From the NCBI RefSeq assembly GCF_000407545.1, contig NZ_ASWH01000001.1:2874001-2938000 (forward strand): 64,000 bases of DNA, given 5' to 3'. Below are positions 1 to 8,265 of this stretch, piece by piece. The DNA is from Enterococcus gilvus ATCC BAA-350. GTDB lineage: Bacteria > Bacillota > Bacilli > Lactobacillales > Enterococcaceae. Position 1 is the stretch's first letter. Every line of letters begins with the position of its first letter. The position numbers and the translations under genes were made by a program. The notes beneath the pieces were generated by a model. That model was given only the letters and a program-made list of their open reading frames with translations, did no database searches and had not been told where the DNA came from.

Positions 1-56
1 CCAGATGACCCTCCTGTGACAACGACTGTTTTCCCCTGAACATTTAACCAATCCAT
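1..56 (-). CDS. SDR-family dehydrogenase, N-terminal fragment (sorbitol-6-phosphate dehydrogenase-like)
   Basis: Only the first 18-19 codons are inside the window; the gene runs off the left edge. The visible start reads MDWLNVQGKTVVVTGGSSG. The TGGxxG turn after a short beta strand is the NAD(P)-binding signature of short-chain dehydrogenases, and the MDWLN..GK opening resembles sorbitol-6-phosphate 2-dehydrogenases of Lactobacillales, which oxidise sorbitol-6-P to fructose-6-P in the cytoplasm. It has its own strong promoter with a cre-like site and repeated motifs just upstream, as expected of a sugar-operon gene. The SDR family is fairly secure; the substrate is a guess. Confidence 0.6.
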   Translation of the reverse strand, partial: MDWLNVQGKTVVVTGGSS

Positions 57-71
57 CGTGAACGCCCCTTT

Positions 72-102
72 TTAACATTTGTGATTTGAATTTAACATTT
101 GT
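72..102 (-). promoter_or_regulatory. Direct repeat TTAACATTTGT x2, possible operator
   Basis: Two copies of the 11-mer TTAACATTTGT (72-82 and 92-102 on the + strand) start exactly 20 bp apart, about two helical turns, between the -10 box and the start codon of the left-edge dehydrogenase. That is a natural place for a repressor operator. The SorC-type regulator at 1666-2613 has a related TCACA..TGTGA element in front of it, so it is a candidate binder, but this link is inference. Confidence 0.4.
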
Positions 103-111
103 TGCACCTTT

Positions 112-140
112 ATAGTAAAGGCAAAAGAAAACGTTGTCAA
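112..140 (-). promoter_or_regulatory. Sigma-A promoter of the left-edge dehydrogenase
   Basis: Read on the minus strand there is a perfect -35 box TTGACA (135-140), a 17-bp spacer and a -10 box TACTAT (112-117). The start codon lies about 56 bp further on. Confidence 0.75.
126..139 (-). promoter_or_regulatory. cre-like CcpA site over the -35 box
   Basis: AGAAAACGTTGTCA matches the CcpA consensus TGWNANCGNTNWCA at all but the first position and overlaps the -35 box. That position is typical of catabolite repression of a sugar-use operon. Confidence 0.55.
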
Positions 141-190
141 TCACTTTTTGCAACTTTTTTAAAACGAAATCACAAAAGTGCCAAAAAGTA

Positions 191-221
191 CAAAAAAACG
201 GATAAGCTTTACACTTATCCG
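191..221 (-). terminator. Rho-independent terminator after the GyrI-like gene
   Basis: Inverted repeat CGGATAAG/CTTATCCG (199-221) followed on the minus strand by a run of seven T. It lies just past the stop codon of the gene at 236-709. Confidence 0.8.
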
Positions 222-235
222 AGTGGCTTTCATGC

Positions 236-709
236 TTATTCATAAACCAATTCCATAATCGTCTCTTGCTGCTCTGCTGGAATCTCCTCATCGCTAAGGT
301 AGTACTCATACGACGTGCCGATAAATTTTCCGCCGATCCGCTTGATCTCATCCAGCATGGCGAAATAAGGATCGGTCATCTCCTCGTATCTTCCAACATA
401 CAAATAAGACAGCGCCTTATAGGACGGTAGAAAATAGCTGTCACTGGCAATCGTAGAAGCATTTTTCACTTCCTCTGCGACAGGAAATCCGACTTCCATC
501 TTGACACTTGTTTCATCCACTCCGCCGCTTTCGTCCATGTTCTTATACGACACGAAGGGCGTGCTTAGAATCTGTATCCCTTGCTCCTGAATAAATCCAC
601 CTAATTTCATAAAGGTGGGGCCAATGACCTGTGGGATCTCCTCAACTTTTACGGTGAAGCTTTGGGAAAGAATCCATTGTTCTGGTTTTACGATTTGTTC
701 GAAGTGCAT
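236..709 (-). CDS. GyrI-like small-molecule-binding domain protein
   Basis: A 157-residue stand-alone protein. The pattern of an N-terminal EQIVKPEQWILSQSFTVKVEE segment broken into short strands, then GPTFMKLGG and a C-terminal YEYYLSDEEIP strand, resembles the effector-binding (GyrI/BmrR-C/Rob-C) fold that binds hydrophobic ligands. No DNA-binding domain is present. A strong AAGGAGG ribosome site precedes the ATG. It is convergent with nothing and has its own terminator; the WYL regulator at 766-1632 lies upstream on the same strand, 56 bp away, so the two may be one transcript. Two other proteins of this fold occur in the window (21926-22417, 61918-62352). Function unknown; fold assignment is moderate. 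Confidence 0.6.
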   Translation of the reverse strand: MHFEQIVKPEQWILSQSFTVKVEEIPQVIGPTFMKLGGFIQEQGIQILSTPFVSYKNMDESGGVDETSVKMEVGFPVAEEVKNASTIASDSYFLPSYKALSYLYVGRYEEMTDPYFAMLDEIKRIGGKFIGTSYEYYLSDEEIPAEQQETIMELVYE

Positions 710-765
710 CTTTCTCTCCTCCTTTTCTCTTAGTTTATCGAATCAAGTTGCCAGAACATGTCATA

Positions 766-1632
766 TTAAAAATGATTCTCGTAAAAAGCGGCGACGTGAT
801 TGAGGACTTTTTCGCGAATCCAGCTTGGTCCGAGAATTTCGACATTTTTCCCTAATGGAATCAAAAAGCGATACAGATCGTCAAATTCCGCAAACTCCAA
901 GGCAGCATCAAAGCTGCTGTCAACGTTATCCTGCCACTCAAAATCCGCAAACTCGGCATACTTTTTATAGGCGATCCGCTTGCTGAAGCGCAATTGAACA
1001 GATAACCGGGGAAATACTACGACTTCTTCAGGAAAGTCGTAAGTGATCCGCTCCTTTAAAACAACTTGCTTGATTTGTTTGAGGGGAAAGAGCATCCATT
1101 CTTTTTTCGTCAATTCCAAGGCTAACAAATACCAGGTCTGATACTTATACAGCACACGTTTAGGCGCCAAAGACAACAAACGTGTTTGCCCATATTCCGT
1201 ATGATACACACAGTCGACCTCGCAATGATTGAATAACGCTTCTCTGATTTTTTCGAATGTCTGACTGGTAATTTCTGTCTGACTCAGATCGACCTCCAGC
1301 CACTCGCTCCAATCATAGACTGTCCCCATTTTTTTCAATAGTTCTTCTGTGTCAGCCAACCCTACTGATTGCAGCAAATGCAGCGCTAAAAACAAGTCGT
1401 CCTGCTCCTCTTTTTCAATCAACGCGTGGCTCACCTGATAAGAGTCATCCAGAAAAATCCCGCCGTTGCGCCCTTTATTCGCATACACAGGCACGCCCGC
1501 TAAACTCAGTGCATCCACATCGCGATAGATCGTTCGAACTGAAACTTGGAAACGTTCCGCCAATTCCTTTGCAGTTACTTGCTTGCGGCTCAATAAAATC
1601 AAGGTCGTTTGAAGCAATCGAATTACTTGCAT
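766..1632 (-). CDS. YafY/WYL-family transcriptional regulator
   Basis: A 288-residue protein of the usual length for the family. Residues 1-60 form a DeoR/HTH_11-type helix-turn-helix (KELAERFQVSVRTIYRDVDAL), and about 135-215 form a WYL domain (YQTWYLLALELTKKEWMLFPLKQI), which senses ligands or nucleic acids in the family. ATG is preceded by AAGGAGG. It sits between a SorC regulator and a GyrI-like protein. Such regulators often control a neighbouring gene; the adjacent GyrI-like gene is the obvious candidate, by position only. Confidence 0.85.
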   Translation of the reverse strand: MQVIRLLQTTLILLSRKQVTAKELAERFQVSVRTIYRDVDALSLAGVPVYANKGRNGGIFLDDSYQVSHALIEKEEQDDLFLALHLLQSVGLADTEELLKKMGTVYDWSEWLEVDLSQTEITSQTFEKIREALFNHCEVDCVYHTEYGQTRLLSLAPKRVLYKYQTWYLLALELTKKEWMLFPLKQIKQVVLKERITYDFPEEVVVFPRLSVQLRFSKRIAYKKYAEFADFEWQDNVDSSFDAALEFAEFDDLYRFLIPLGKNVEILGPSWIREKVLNHVAAFYENHF

Positions 1633-1665
1633 GGCTCCTCCTTAAATAGAAAAAGACAGGTTTCC

Positions 1666-2613
1666 CTATCTTTTCAATACTTCCCGCGCCGTTTCTTCTG
1701 TCGTGACCAATACATTGATGTAGCGGCCTTTGAGTGCACTGGCGATCGCGTCGGCTTTATCCACTGCTTCTGCTACACCGATCCGATACGGTGCCCGTTT
1801 TAATTCAGCGATGTCGATCCCGATCAATCGGTCATCTAAGGTATTATCAATGTGTTCGCCTTCGATATTATAAAAGCGGGAAACAACATCCCCGACTACC
1901 TTTTTACCTTCTAAATACGTCAAAACATCTTCTCCATAGAACTGTTTCCAGCTTTCACTCGCCTTTAACGTAGGAGAACCGATCCCTAAAATCGCCACAT
2001 CGATCTTCCGCCAATAATCAATCAGCTCTTGGTTGAACTCGTTTTCCATCAATGCCTTTTTCAACGCGACTGTTTCAGGAAAAGCAGGCGAATCAATCAA
2101 CAAGGCACGACCATTCAATTTTTTCGATGCTTCATACGTGATCGTATTGACATGAAAATCACTGATGAGGCGTCCAGAGGGCCCGCCGATCATCGGTACA
2201 CACAAAATATTCTCAGCATCGTATTGACCTAATCCTTCTGGGATAGCAGCCATCGTCTCTCCCCATGAGAACCCAAAGATCATCTCATCTTTAATGATCT
2301 CTGTTATGTATTCCCCTACGCCTTGAGCCAATAACTTATCCTTTTGCGTGCGGCTCAGATCTGTGCCCGCTTGGACGATGATCGCTTTTTCCAGACCAAA
2401 TTTTTCTTGAAGCTCTTTTTCTATACTATACGTTCCTGCCTTGTCATAATTGATCGAGATGTTGACGATCCCTTCATTACGAGAACGCTTCAGCAGACGG
2501 CTGATCGTGCTGCGGTGGATATTCAGCTCTTTAGAAATCTGACTCTGATTTTTATCTTCTTGGTAATACATTTCAGCAATACGAACCAATAATTTATCTT
2601 CTTCTTTTTGCAC
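1666..2613 (-). CDS. SorC-family sugar-binding transcriptional regulator
   Basis: 315 residues. The N-terminal helix-turn-helix is clear (DKNQSQISKELNIHRSTISR, about residues 17-36), followed by a SorC/DeoR-type effector domain with phosphosugar-binding features such as GFSWGETM and the GIGSPTL loop. Start is GTG at 2613 after GAGAGGAG. Family members are tetrameric regulators of sugar-phosphate or polyol operons. No catabolic gene is adjacent, but the polyol-dehydrogenase-like gene at the left edge has operator-like repeats and could be a target. The TCACA..TGTGA motif at 2632-2643 suggests self-regulation. Confidence 0.88.
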   Translation of the reverse strand: MQKEEDKLLVRIAEMYYQEDKNQSQISKELNIHRSTISRLLKRSRNEGIVNISINYDKAGTYSIEKELQEKFGLEKAIIVQAGTDLSRTQKDKLLAQGVGEYITEIIKDEMIFGFSWGETMAAIPEGLGQYDAENILCVPMIGGPSGRLISDFHVNTITYEASKKLNGRALLIDSPAFPETVALKKALMENEFNQELIDYWRKIDVAILGIGSPTLKASESWKQFYGEDVLTYLEGKKVVGDVVSRFYNIEGEHIDNTLDDRLIGIDIAELKRAPYRIGVAEAVDKADAIASALKGRYINVLVTTEETAREVLKR

Positions 2614-2631
2614 GGACTCACTCCTCTCAAA

Positions 2632-2643
2632 TCACATTTGTGA
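2632..2643 (-). promoter_or_regulatory. Short palindrome upstream of the SorC-type gene
   Basis: TCACATTTGTGA, with TCACA/TGTGA arms, lies 19 bp upstream of the GTG start. It shares ACATTTGT with the repeats at 72-102. Possible autoregulatory operator; weak evidence. Confidence 0.3.
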
Positions 2644-2705
2644 AAAACATGAGTTAATGTGATTATAGCGTGTCTTTTATCGAACTTGCAAGCCTTTTCC
2701 ATTAC

Positions 2706-2742
2706 GAAAAATCCCGTTCGCTCAAAAGCTGAACGAACGGGA
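2706..2742 (-). terminator. Terminator after the methylase gene
   Basis: Arms CCCGTTCG and CGAACGGG (2713-2741) form a strong hairpin, followed on the minus strand by ATTTTTC. Confidence 0.8.
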
Positions 2743-2752
2743 GAGTCATTCT

Positions 2753-3352
2753 CTATTCTTTTACGCTGCGAATAATATAGTACCCTTTGTCTTTTGCTGC
2801 GATCTCCGCATTGCCGAAGACCTCTTCCATCTTACTTTTCGCACTCGGTGCCCCTTGTTTTTTTTGAATGACGATCGTCAACGTACCGCCTTCTTTTAAC
2901 AAAGGTGCCGCCTCGCTTAATATTTGATGAACGACTTTCTTTCCTGCACGGATCGGCGGATTACTGATGATCGCCGCGTATTCCTTTTGGTGCAGCGTCT
3001 CGTAAATATTCGATTGATGAATATCCGCTTCAATGCCGTTTCGCTTCGCATTGCCTTGTGCCAGCTCCACCGCTCGATTGTTCACATCGATCATCTCAAC
3101 GGGATGCCCCGTCTGATAAGCCAACGCCATCCCGATCGGGCCATACCCGCAGCCGACATCTAACAAGGTCCCTTCAGGTAATTCACTCGCGTCAAAATGT
3201 TCGATCAACGCCCGTGAGCCGTAATCCACTGTATCACGCGAGAACACCCCGCTGTCTGTTACAAATTGAAAATTTTTCCCTGCTAATTCAAAAGACCATT
3301 GATGCAGGTCGTGTGCGGTCTCAGGATTTTCAGAATAATAATGATTTGCCAT
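2753..3352 (-). CDS. Class I SAM-dependent methyltransferase, RsmC/YbxB-like
   Basis: 199 residues. A SAM-binding glycine loop LLDVGCGYGPIG (about 63-74) and the catalytic-type SNPPIRAGK motif (about 130-138) are the marks of small RsmC-like 16S rRNA guanine-N2 methylases; the length matches the B. subtilis YbxB type rather than the longer E. coli RsmC. The final strand motif IIRSVKE closes the fold. It starts 4 bp from the SGNH-hydrolase gene's stop, so the two are probably co-transcribed. Substrate inferred from family. Confidence 0.8.
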   Translation of the reverse strand: MANHYYSENPETAHDLHQWSFELAGKNFQFVTDSGVFSRDTVDYGSRALIEHFDASELPEGTLLDVGCGYGPIGMALAYQTGHPVEMIDVNNRAVELAQGNAKRNGIEADIHQSNIYETLHQKEYAAIISNPPIRAGKKVVHQILSEAAPLLKEGGTLTIVIQKKQGAPSAKSKMEEVFGNAEIAAKDKGYYIIRSVKE

Positions 3353-3356
3353 AATT

Positions 3357-3938
3357 CTACCCTTCTGCTAGTAATATTTCTTTGATATCTCGTGCAATCA
3401 GTGCGCCTAAGAAATGATAGCCTTCTTCTGATGGATGAAGACCGTCATAGGATTGGACGAACTCATTGGGTTTTGGATAAACCGTCATATGATGATAGAG
3501 GTCAATCACATTCACGCCTGATTCTGCCGCCACCATTTTTGCCATCTGCGCAAAAAGTTGCTGCCGCTCGTTGTCTCCCGCAGTATAAATCGCTGTGTTG
3601 ATGTAGCCAGTCGTCAATAAAATAACTTTTGACGCGTCAAAGGATTCAATCATCTCTTTCAGATTTTCACCAAAAGCTTCCAGTGAATTCTCGTGTGTCA
3701 AAGAATCATTGGTCCCAAACGAGATCACAACAAAATCACCCTCAGCATCCACAGCCTCTTCAACTCGAGCCAAACCATCTGAAGAAGTCTCGCCTCGTTT
3801 TTCTAATTTCACGATGGAGTAGCCTGGAAATCCCATCTCCGTCAATTCATCAATGATATATGTGTCTAAAATATCACTGGTTTCACCATTCATGACACCT
3901 GCCAATAAACTATCGCCAAATAAAACGATTTTTTTCAT
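3357..3938 (-). CDS. SGNH/GDSL-family hydrolase
   Basis: 193 residues. Block I FGDSLLAG (Ser nucleophile, about residue 9), a block III-like SFGTNDSL (Asn about 77) and block V DGLHPSEEGY with the Asp-His pair (about 166-169) are all present, so the esterase/lipase active site is complete. No signal peptide is seen, so it is probably cytoplasmic. Natural substrate unknown. It lies directly upstream of the methylase gene on the same strand. Confidence 0.85.
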   Translation of the reverse strand: MKKIVLFGDSLLAGVMNGETSDILDTYIIDELTEMGFPGYSIVKLEKRGETSSDGLARVEEAVDAEGDFVVISFGTNDSLTHENSLEAFGENLKEMIESFDASKVILLTTGYINTAIYTAGDNERQQLFAQMAKMVAAESGVNVIDLYHHMTVYPKPNEFVQSYDGLHPSEEGYHFLGALIARDIKEILLAEG

Positions 3939-3992
3939 TACGTTGTCCTCCTCGCGCTAGTATCGGTTCTATCATAGCATGAAACACGAAAA

Positions 3993-4610
3993 TTATTCAG
4001 CCAAATAGCGCGGGCCGAACTCGTCTCTCGCCTTTTGGCTGTATTTCTGTACAAATGTCGTTTTCGCCTCGGTATAGGCATCCCGATCGTGCTCAAACCT
4101 TTCCTTTAACGATTGCTTCAACACCCCATACTGCTCTGCGATTTCTGGATGTACCTGTAAATAATCACGAAAATACAATTCGTCCCAGTCCCCCACCGTT
4201 TTCACATGCAGGTGATACACCTTCTCCGCAAACCCAGCAGGTGTGTATCCCTTGTTCAAATCCAGCGTTTGGTTTTCTGCGTCCTTAGCCATCACCGTCC
4301 AGCCATCCGCCTCAAGCAAATCAGCGATGCGTGGCAGTGGATAATCCACAGGAAATTCCAACAATATATCTACGATTGGCTTCGCGATCAATCCCTCTAC
4401 AGACGTACTGCCGATGTGCGTGATCCGCTGGACATCAAACTCCCTGAACAATTCCAGCAACTTGCGTTTTTCTTCCTCGTACCATTCTGCGTACTTCGGA
4501 TCGTGTTCATCCAAAACGATCGGGAACAATTGCCACAATTCTTCCAGCGTCATATCTGACAACTCTTTTATAGTCCTCACCGCTTTCTTTGATTTTATTT
4601 CTTCTATCAT
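3993..4610 (-). CDS. GrpB-family (UPF0157) nucleotidyltransferase-like protein
   Basis: 205 residues. The signature HIGSTSVEGLIAKPIVD (about 66-82) is the nucleotidyltransferase-fold motif of GrpB/UPF0157 proteins, whose cellular role is not settled. The start is uncertain: ATG 4610 lacks a close ribosome site, and ATG 4556 (giving an N-terminus MTLEELWQ) is a plausible alternative. It is divergent from coaA. Confidence 0.75.
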   Translation of the reverse strand: MIEEIKSKKAVRTIKELSDMTLEELWQLFPIVLDEHDPKYAEWYEEEKRKLLELFREFDVQRITHIGSTSVEGLIAKPIVDILLEFPVDYPLPRIADLLEADGWTVMAKDAENQTLDLNKGYTPAGFAEKVYHLHVKTVGDWDELYFRDYLQVHPEIAEQYGVLKQSLKERFEHDRDAYTEAKTTFVQKYSQKARDEFGPRYLAE

Positions 4611-4964
4611 ACACTTTTTTTATGCTGCTCCTTTAATTTTCTTAATATCCCGATTATTTTCTCCCACCCAACTAAAAATATGATGAAACTCCTACCATTC
4701 TGATAGCTTTTTACTGTTTTTTTCGGATAGAATGACCTATAGCTCTTTTTTAAGGGAAAATATTCGGATTTCTTGGAGTTGGAGCAATTCTGACTACGTT
4801 TTTTATGTTAGAATAAGCGCAGTTATCAAAGGATGTCTGTTTACACGTTCCGTTGCCGAGTCTCCTTTTAGAGGAGGACAGGCGGCAATTCTATCTCCAT
4901 GAATGAGGTCCATTTACAGAATGATAAACAGCATGAATACCTTACTATGAATAAGGAGGCTGCT
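4611..4964 (+). other. Gene-free region holding the coaA 5' leader
   Basis: About 350 bp between divergent GrpB-like and coaA genes. An imperfect stem-loop occurs at 4853-4888 (outer arms TTGCCG/CGGCAA, inner TCTCC/GGAGG) with no T run after it. An in-frame ATG at 4899 exists but lacks a ribosome site. No riboswitch class that I recognise. Confidence 0.4.
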
Positions 4965-5888
4965 ATGAACGAAAGAGGGAATTATTACCGGATCGCCCGG
5001 AATGAATGGCAAGATTTCTACACACCTGGAAATACGCCGTTGACCCAAGCTGAGTTGGATAGCATCAAAAGTTTGAATGACCGCATCTCCATGAAAGATG
5101 TGGAGGATGTTTATGTGCCATTGTGTCACCTGATCCACCTATATATGAAGGATTTTGAATCACTGACCTTAAGCAAAGGGTTGTTTCTGCACCGCTATGT
5201 AAAAATGCCGCCATTTATCATCGGGATCGCTGGTAGTGTGGCTGTCGGAAAAAGCACCACCGCTCGTTTATTGCAAACCTTATTAGACCGCTTGTTCAAA
5301 CATCAAAACGTACAATTGATCACCACTGATGGGTTTCTCTATCCAAACGCTGTTTTAGAAGAACGCGGAATCATGGATCGCAAAGGATTTCCTGAAAGCT
5401 ACGATATGGAGAAACTGATCGATGTATTGAATGAAGTGAAGTCGGGGAAAGAAAACATTCCCATTCCAAAATATTCTCATGATGTTTATGATATCGTCGA
5501 AGGCGAATTTGAAACCATCGATTCACCAGATATCTTGATCGTGGAAGGTATCAACACCTTGCAGCTTCCTGCCAACCAGCAAATCTACGTCAGCGATTTT
5601 TTTGACCTTTCGCTGTTTGTCGATGCTGATCCGCAAATGATCGAACGCTGGTACTTGGAACGGTTTGAATCCTTATTAGATACCGCCTTTAAAGATCCTG
5701 ACAATTACTATTATCAGTATGCCATTGGGGATCGCCAAGAAGCGTTGACCATGGCCCAAGACGTTTGGAAAAATGTGAACTTGAAGAATTTAGAAGAGTA
5801 CATCTTGCCAACAAGAGGCCGAGCTGATATTATCTTGCACAAGGCAAAGCATCATATTATTGATGAAATTTATTTGCGTAAATACTAG
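4965..5888 (+). CDS. coaA: Pantothenate kinase, type I
   Basis: Phosphorylates pantothenate with ATP, the first step of CoA synthesis. The P-loop GSVAVGKST (about 90-98), the TTDGFLYPN segment and the downstream VEGINTLQ strand are those of bacterial CoaA. ATG 4965 is chosen because AAGGAGG lies 6-7 bp before it and gives 307 residues, the family's usual length; an in-frame ATG at 4899 would add 22 atypical residues. guaA follows 60 bp later on the same strand, without a visible terminator between, so read-through is likely. Confidence 0.95.
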   Translation: MNERGNYYRIARNEWQDFYTPGNTPLTQAELDSIKSLNDRISMKDVEDVYVPLCHLIHLYMKDFESLTLSKGLFLHRYVKMPPFIIGIAGSVAVGKSTTARLLQTLLDRLFKHQNVQLITTDGFLYPNAVLEERGIMDRKGFPESYDMEKLIDVLNEVKSGKENIPIPKYSHDVYDIVEGEFETIDSPDILIVEGINTLQLPANQQIYVSDFFDLSLFVDADPQMIERWYLERFESLLDTAFKDPDNYYYQYAIGDRQEALTMAQDVWKNVNLKNLEEYILPTRGRADIILHKAKHHIIDEIYLRKY

Positions 5889-5948
5889 CTTATAAGGAAA
5901 GCTTGCTTGCTTTCTTTTATATATAAAACTTGAAAAGGGGTAATAATT

Positions 5949-7517
5949 GTGACAAACGTTTCTGCCGAAATGACAAACGTAGAAAAAATCATCGTACTTG
6001 ACTATGGTAGCCAGTACAACCAATTAATCACTCGTCGTATCCGTGAATTCGGTGTTTTCTCAGAGCTTATGAGCCACCGCATCACTGCTGAAGAAGTCAA
6101 AGCCATGAATCCAAAAGGAATCATCCTATCCGGTGGTCCTAACAGTGTTTATGACGAAGGAGCCTTCTCCATTGATCCAAAAATCTTTGAACTAGGCATT
6201 CCCGTTTTAGGTATCTGTTACGGCATGCAGCTGATCACGTACAACTTAGGCGGAAAAGTCGAACCTGCGAAAAACCGCGAATACGGTCAAGCAACCTTAG
6301 AAGTCATCTCTGATGATGCCGTTCTATTTACCGGCACACCAAAAGAACAAACTGTTTGGATGAGCCACGGTGACTTAGTAACTCAAGTCCCAGAAGGCTT
6401 CGAAAAAGTCGGCACCAGCAAAGACTGCCCGATCGCAGCGATCCAAGATACTAACCGCAACTTCTACGGCATCCAATTCCACGCAGAAGTGCGCCATTCA
6501 GAATACGGCAACGAATTGTTACGTCACTTTGCCCTAGATGTGTGTCAATGTAAAGGCGACTGGAGCATGGATAACTTCATCGAGATGCAAGTCGCAAAAA
6601 TCCGTGAACAAGTCGGCGACAAAAAAGTCTTACTAGGCCTATCGGGCGGCGTAGACTCATCTGTCGTAGGTGTGCTTTTACAAAAAGCCATCGGCGACCA
6701 ATTAACATCGATCTTCGTAGACCACGGTCTATTACGTAAAAACGAAGGCGAACAAGTGATGGAAGCACTCGGCGGTAAATTCGGCCTAAACATCATCAAA
6801 GTCGATGCCCGTGACCGTTTCCTAGATAAATTAGCCGGCGTTTCTGATCCAGAGAAAAAACGTAAGATCATTGGGAACGAATTCGTTTACCTATTCGACG
6901 ACGAAGCAACCAAACTTGCTGGCCAAGAAGGCATCTCTTTCTTAGCCCAAGGCACACTTTATACCGATGTGATCGAATCTGGTACCGAAACAGCGCAAAC
7001 AATCAAATCTCACCATAATGTAGGTGGATTACCAGAAGACATGCAGTTCGAATTGATCGAACCACTAAATACCCTATTCAAAGACGAAGTTCGCGAATTA
7101 GGAACACAGCTTGGCATGCCTGACTCCATCGTTTGGCGCCAACCATTCCCAGGACCAGGTCTAGGAATCCGCGTCCTTGGTGAAATCACCGAAGAAAAAC
7201 TAGAGATCGTACGGGAATCAGACGCGATCCTACGTGAAGAAATTGCCAACGCCGGTCTTGACCGCGACATCTGGCAATACTTCACTGTCCTACCAGGCAT
7301 CCGCTCAGTCGGTGTTATGGGCGACGGCCGTACCTACGACTACACAGTCGGTATCCGCGCTGTCACTTCCATCGACGGTATGACCGCCGACTTCGCACGT
7401 ATCCCATGGGATGTCTTGCAAAAGATTTCTGTTCGGATCGTGAATGAAGTCGCACATGTTAACCGGATCGTGTATGATATTACGAGTAAGCCACCTGCAA
7501 CTGTAGAGTGGGAATGA
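5949..7517 (+). CDS. guaA: GMP synthase (glutamine-hydrolysing)
   Basis: Converts XMP to GMP using glutamine and ATP. 522 residues: class I glutamine amidotransferase with nucleophile in LGICYGMQ (Cys90) and the FHAEV strand; ATP-pyrophosphatase P-loop [11 protein letters not shown] (about 230-240); C-terminal dimerisation domain ending KPPATVEWE. Start GTG 5949 follows AAAGGGG; ATG 5970 is a possible alternative. The last four codons, GAG TGG GAA TGA, form the left attachment core of the element at 7506-17100, so the protein's C-terminus is preserved after insertion. Confidence 0.97.
   Translation: MTNVSAEMTNVEKIIVLDYGSQYNQLITRRIREFGVFSELMSHRITAEEVKAMNPKGIILSGGPNSVYDEGAFSIDPKIFELGIPVLGICYGMQLITYNLGGKVEPAKNREYGQATLEVISDDAVLFTGTPKEQTVWMSHGDLVTQVPEGFEKVGTSKDCPIAAIQDTNRNFYGIQFHAEVRHSEYGNELLRHFALDVCQCKGDWSMDNFIEMQVAKIREQVGDKKVLLGLSGGVDSSVVGVLLQKAIGDQLTSIFVDHGLLRKNEGEQVMEALGGKFGLNIIKVDARDRFLDKLAGVSDPEKKRKIIGNEFVYLFDDEATKLAGQEGISFLAQGTLYTDVIESGTETAQTIKSHHNVGGLPEDMQFELIEPLNTLFKDEVRELGTQLGMPDSIVWRQPFPGPGLGIRVLGEITEEKLEIVRESDAILREEIANAGLDRDIWQYFTVLPGIRSVGVMGDGRTYDYTVGIRAVTSIDGMTADFARIPWDVLQKISVRIVNEVAHVNRIVYDITSKPPATVEWE
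7497..7517. repeat. Left attachment site (attL-like) in the 3' end of guaA
   Basis: The 21 bp ending at the guaA stop match 17080-17100 at 17 positions, with an uninterrupted core GAGTGGGAAT followed by G or A and then A. The 3' end of guaA is a known integration site for tyrosine-recombinase islands in Firmicutes. Together the two copies bracket the integrase-bearing AT-rich segment. Confidence 0.75.
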
Positions 7518-7618
7518 CTTTTAAAAAACCAAGCATTATCAAGGGGTATCAATAGTCTATAGTAACTCTGTTTTTAGTTTATGTTTATGTCAAACATCAT
7601 CAATAGTTATCAACATTT

Positions 7619-7641
7619 GGCATTTTAAATGGCATTAAAAT
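7619..7641. repeat. Left arm-type repeat pair for the integrase
   Basis: Two GGCATT-centred direct repeats start 12 bp apart (7619 and 7631; the second reads ATGGCATTAAAAT). The same pair with the same 12-bp step occurs at the right end (16986, 16998). Placement just inside each att core fits binding by the integrase N-terminal domain. Confidence 0.55.
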
Positions 7642-7653
7642 TGGGAGCAATAT

Positions 7654-7687
7654 AAAAGAGCTAGTCTTAGAACAAGGCTAGCTCTTT
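7654..7687. terminator. Bidirectional terminator between guaA and the TOPRIM gene
   Basis: Hairpin arms AAAGAGCTAG and CTAGCTCTTT with A/T tracts on both sides. It can end the leftward cargo transcript and any guaA read-through. Confidence 0.65.
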
Positions 7688-7689
7688 AA

Positions 7690-8265
7690 CTATATATATT
7701 TGACTGTTTGCTGTAAGCAGTATTCCAATAGTATCTCCATGTTTGTATTTTTGCATTTTTTACAAGCTTCACAAAATTCTTCTATTTGTTTTCTATCAGC
7801 TCCACGAGCATCCGCTACAGGGAAAACAGTTACGTACTCTCCCTTTTTTGATTTAGTTTTTGCATATGGATAACCCATCTCTTTTAAGACATCTTCCAAA
7901 TTTCTATTATTATATATAGGTTCAATATACTCTTTAAACCAATATTTGTTAAACATAATTTTATTTTTGTATGACTCTTGCGCACTAATATCTGCATCAT
8001 CCAAATCCATTATCATGAAAATTTTACAATTTATCATTTCTTTTTTATTAAACTCAACAGAAGAAAAAGTTTTTACAAAATTCTTTATATTTTTAAATCT
8101 AAAATCTGTCAATAGATTATCCAATGAACCAATCTGTATACTAGATCTCCCTTTATCCCTAGAGACTATTTCTATAGGTAAACGCAGATTTGACTTAATA
8201 AATTGAGCTATGGTTAACTCACTTTTTCCATGAACAATAATAATTGCTTTTGTATTATTCCCCAT
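7690..8265 (-). CDS. Small TOPRIM-like protein, partner of the AAA ATPase
   Basis: 191 residues. The N-terminus has a strand and acidic residue typical of TOPRIM folds (AIIIVHGKSE, Glu16) and a later strand with a DxD motif (FMIMDLDDAD, residues 84-92), the metal-binding parts of OLD/topoisomerase-type nucleases. The start codon overlaps the ATPase stop by 11 bp, so translation is coupled. ATPase plus separate TOPRIM protein is the plan of PARIS (AriA/AriB) and AbiL-type abortive-infection systems, but the protein is shorter than AriB and I cannot assign it to a named family. Function as a phage-defence effector is inferred. Confidence 0.6.
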   Translation of the reverse strand: MGNNTKAIIIVHGKSELTIAQFIKSNLRLPIEIVSRDKGRSSIQIGSLDNLLTDFRFKNIKNFVKTFSSVEFNKKEMINCKIFMIMDLDDADISAQESYKNKIMFNKYWFKEYIEPIYNNRNLEDVLKEMGYPYAKTKSKKGEYVTVFPVADARGADRKQIEEFCEACKKCKNTNMEILLEYCLQQTVKYI

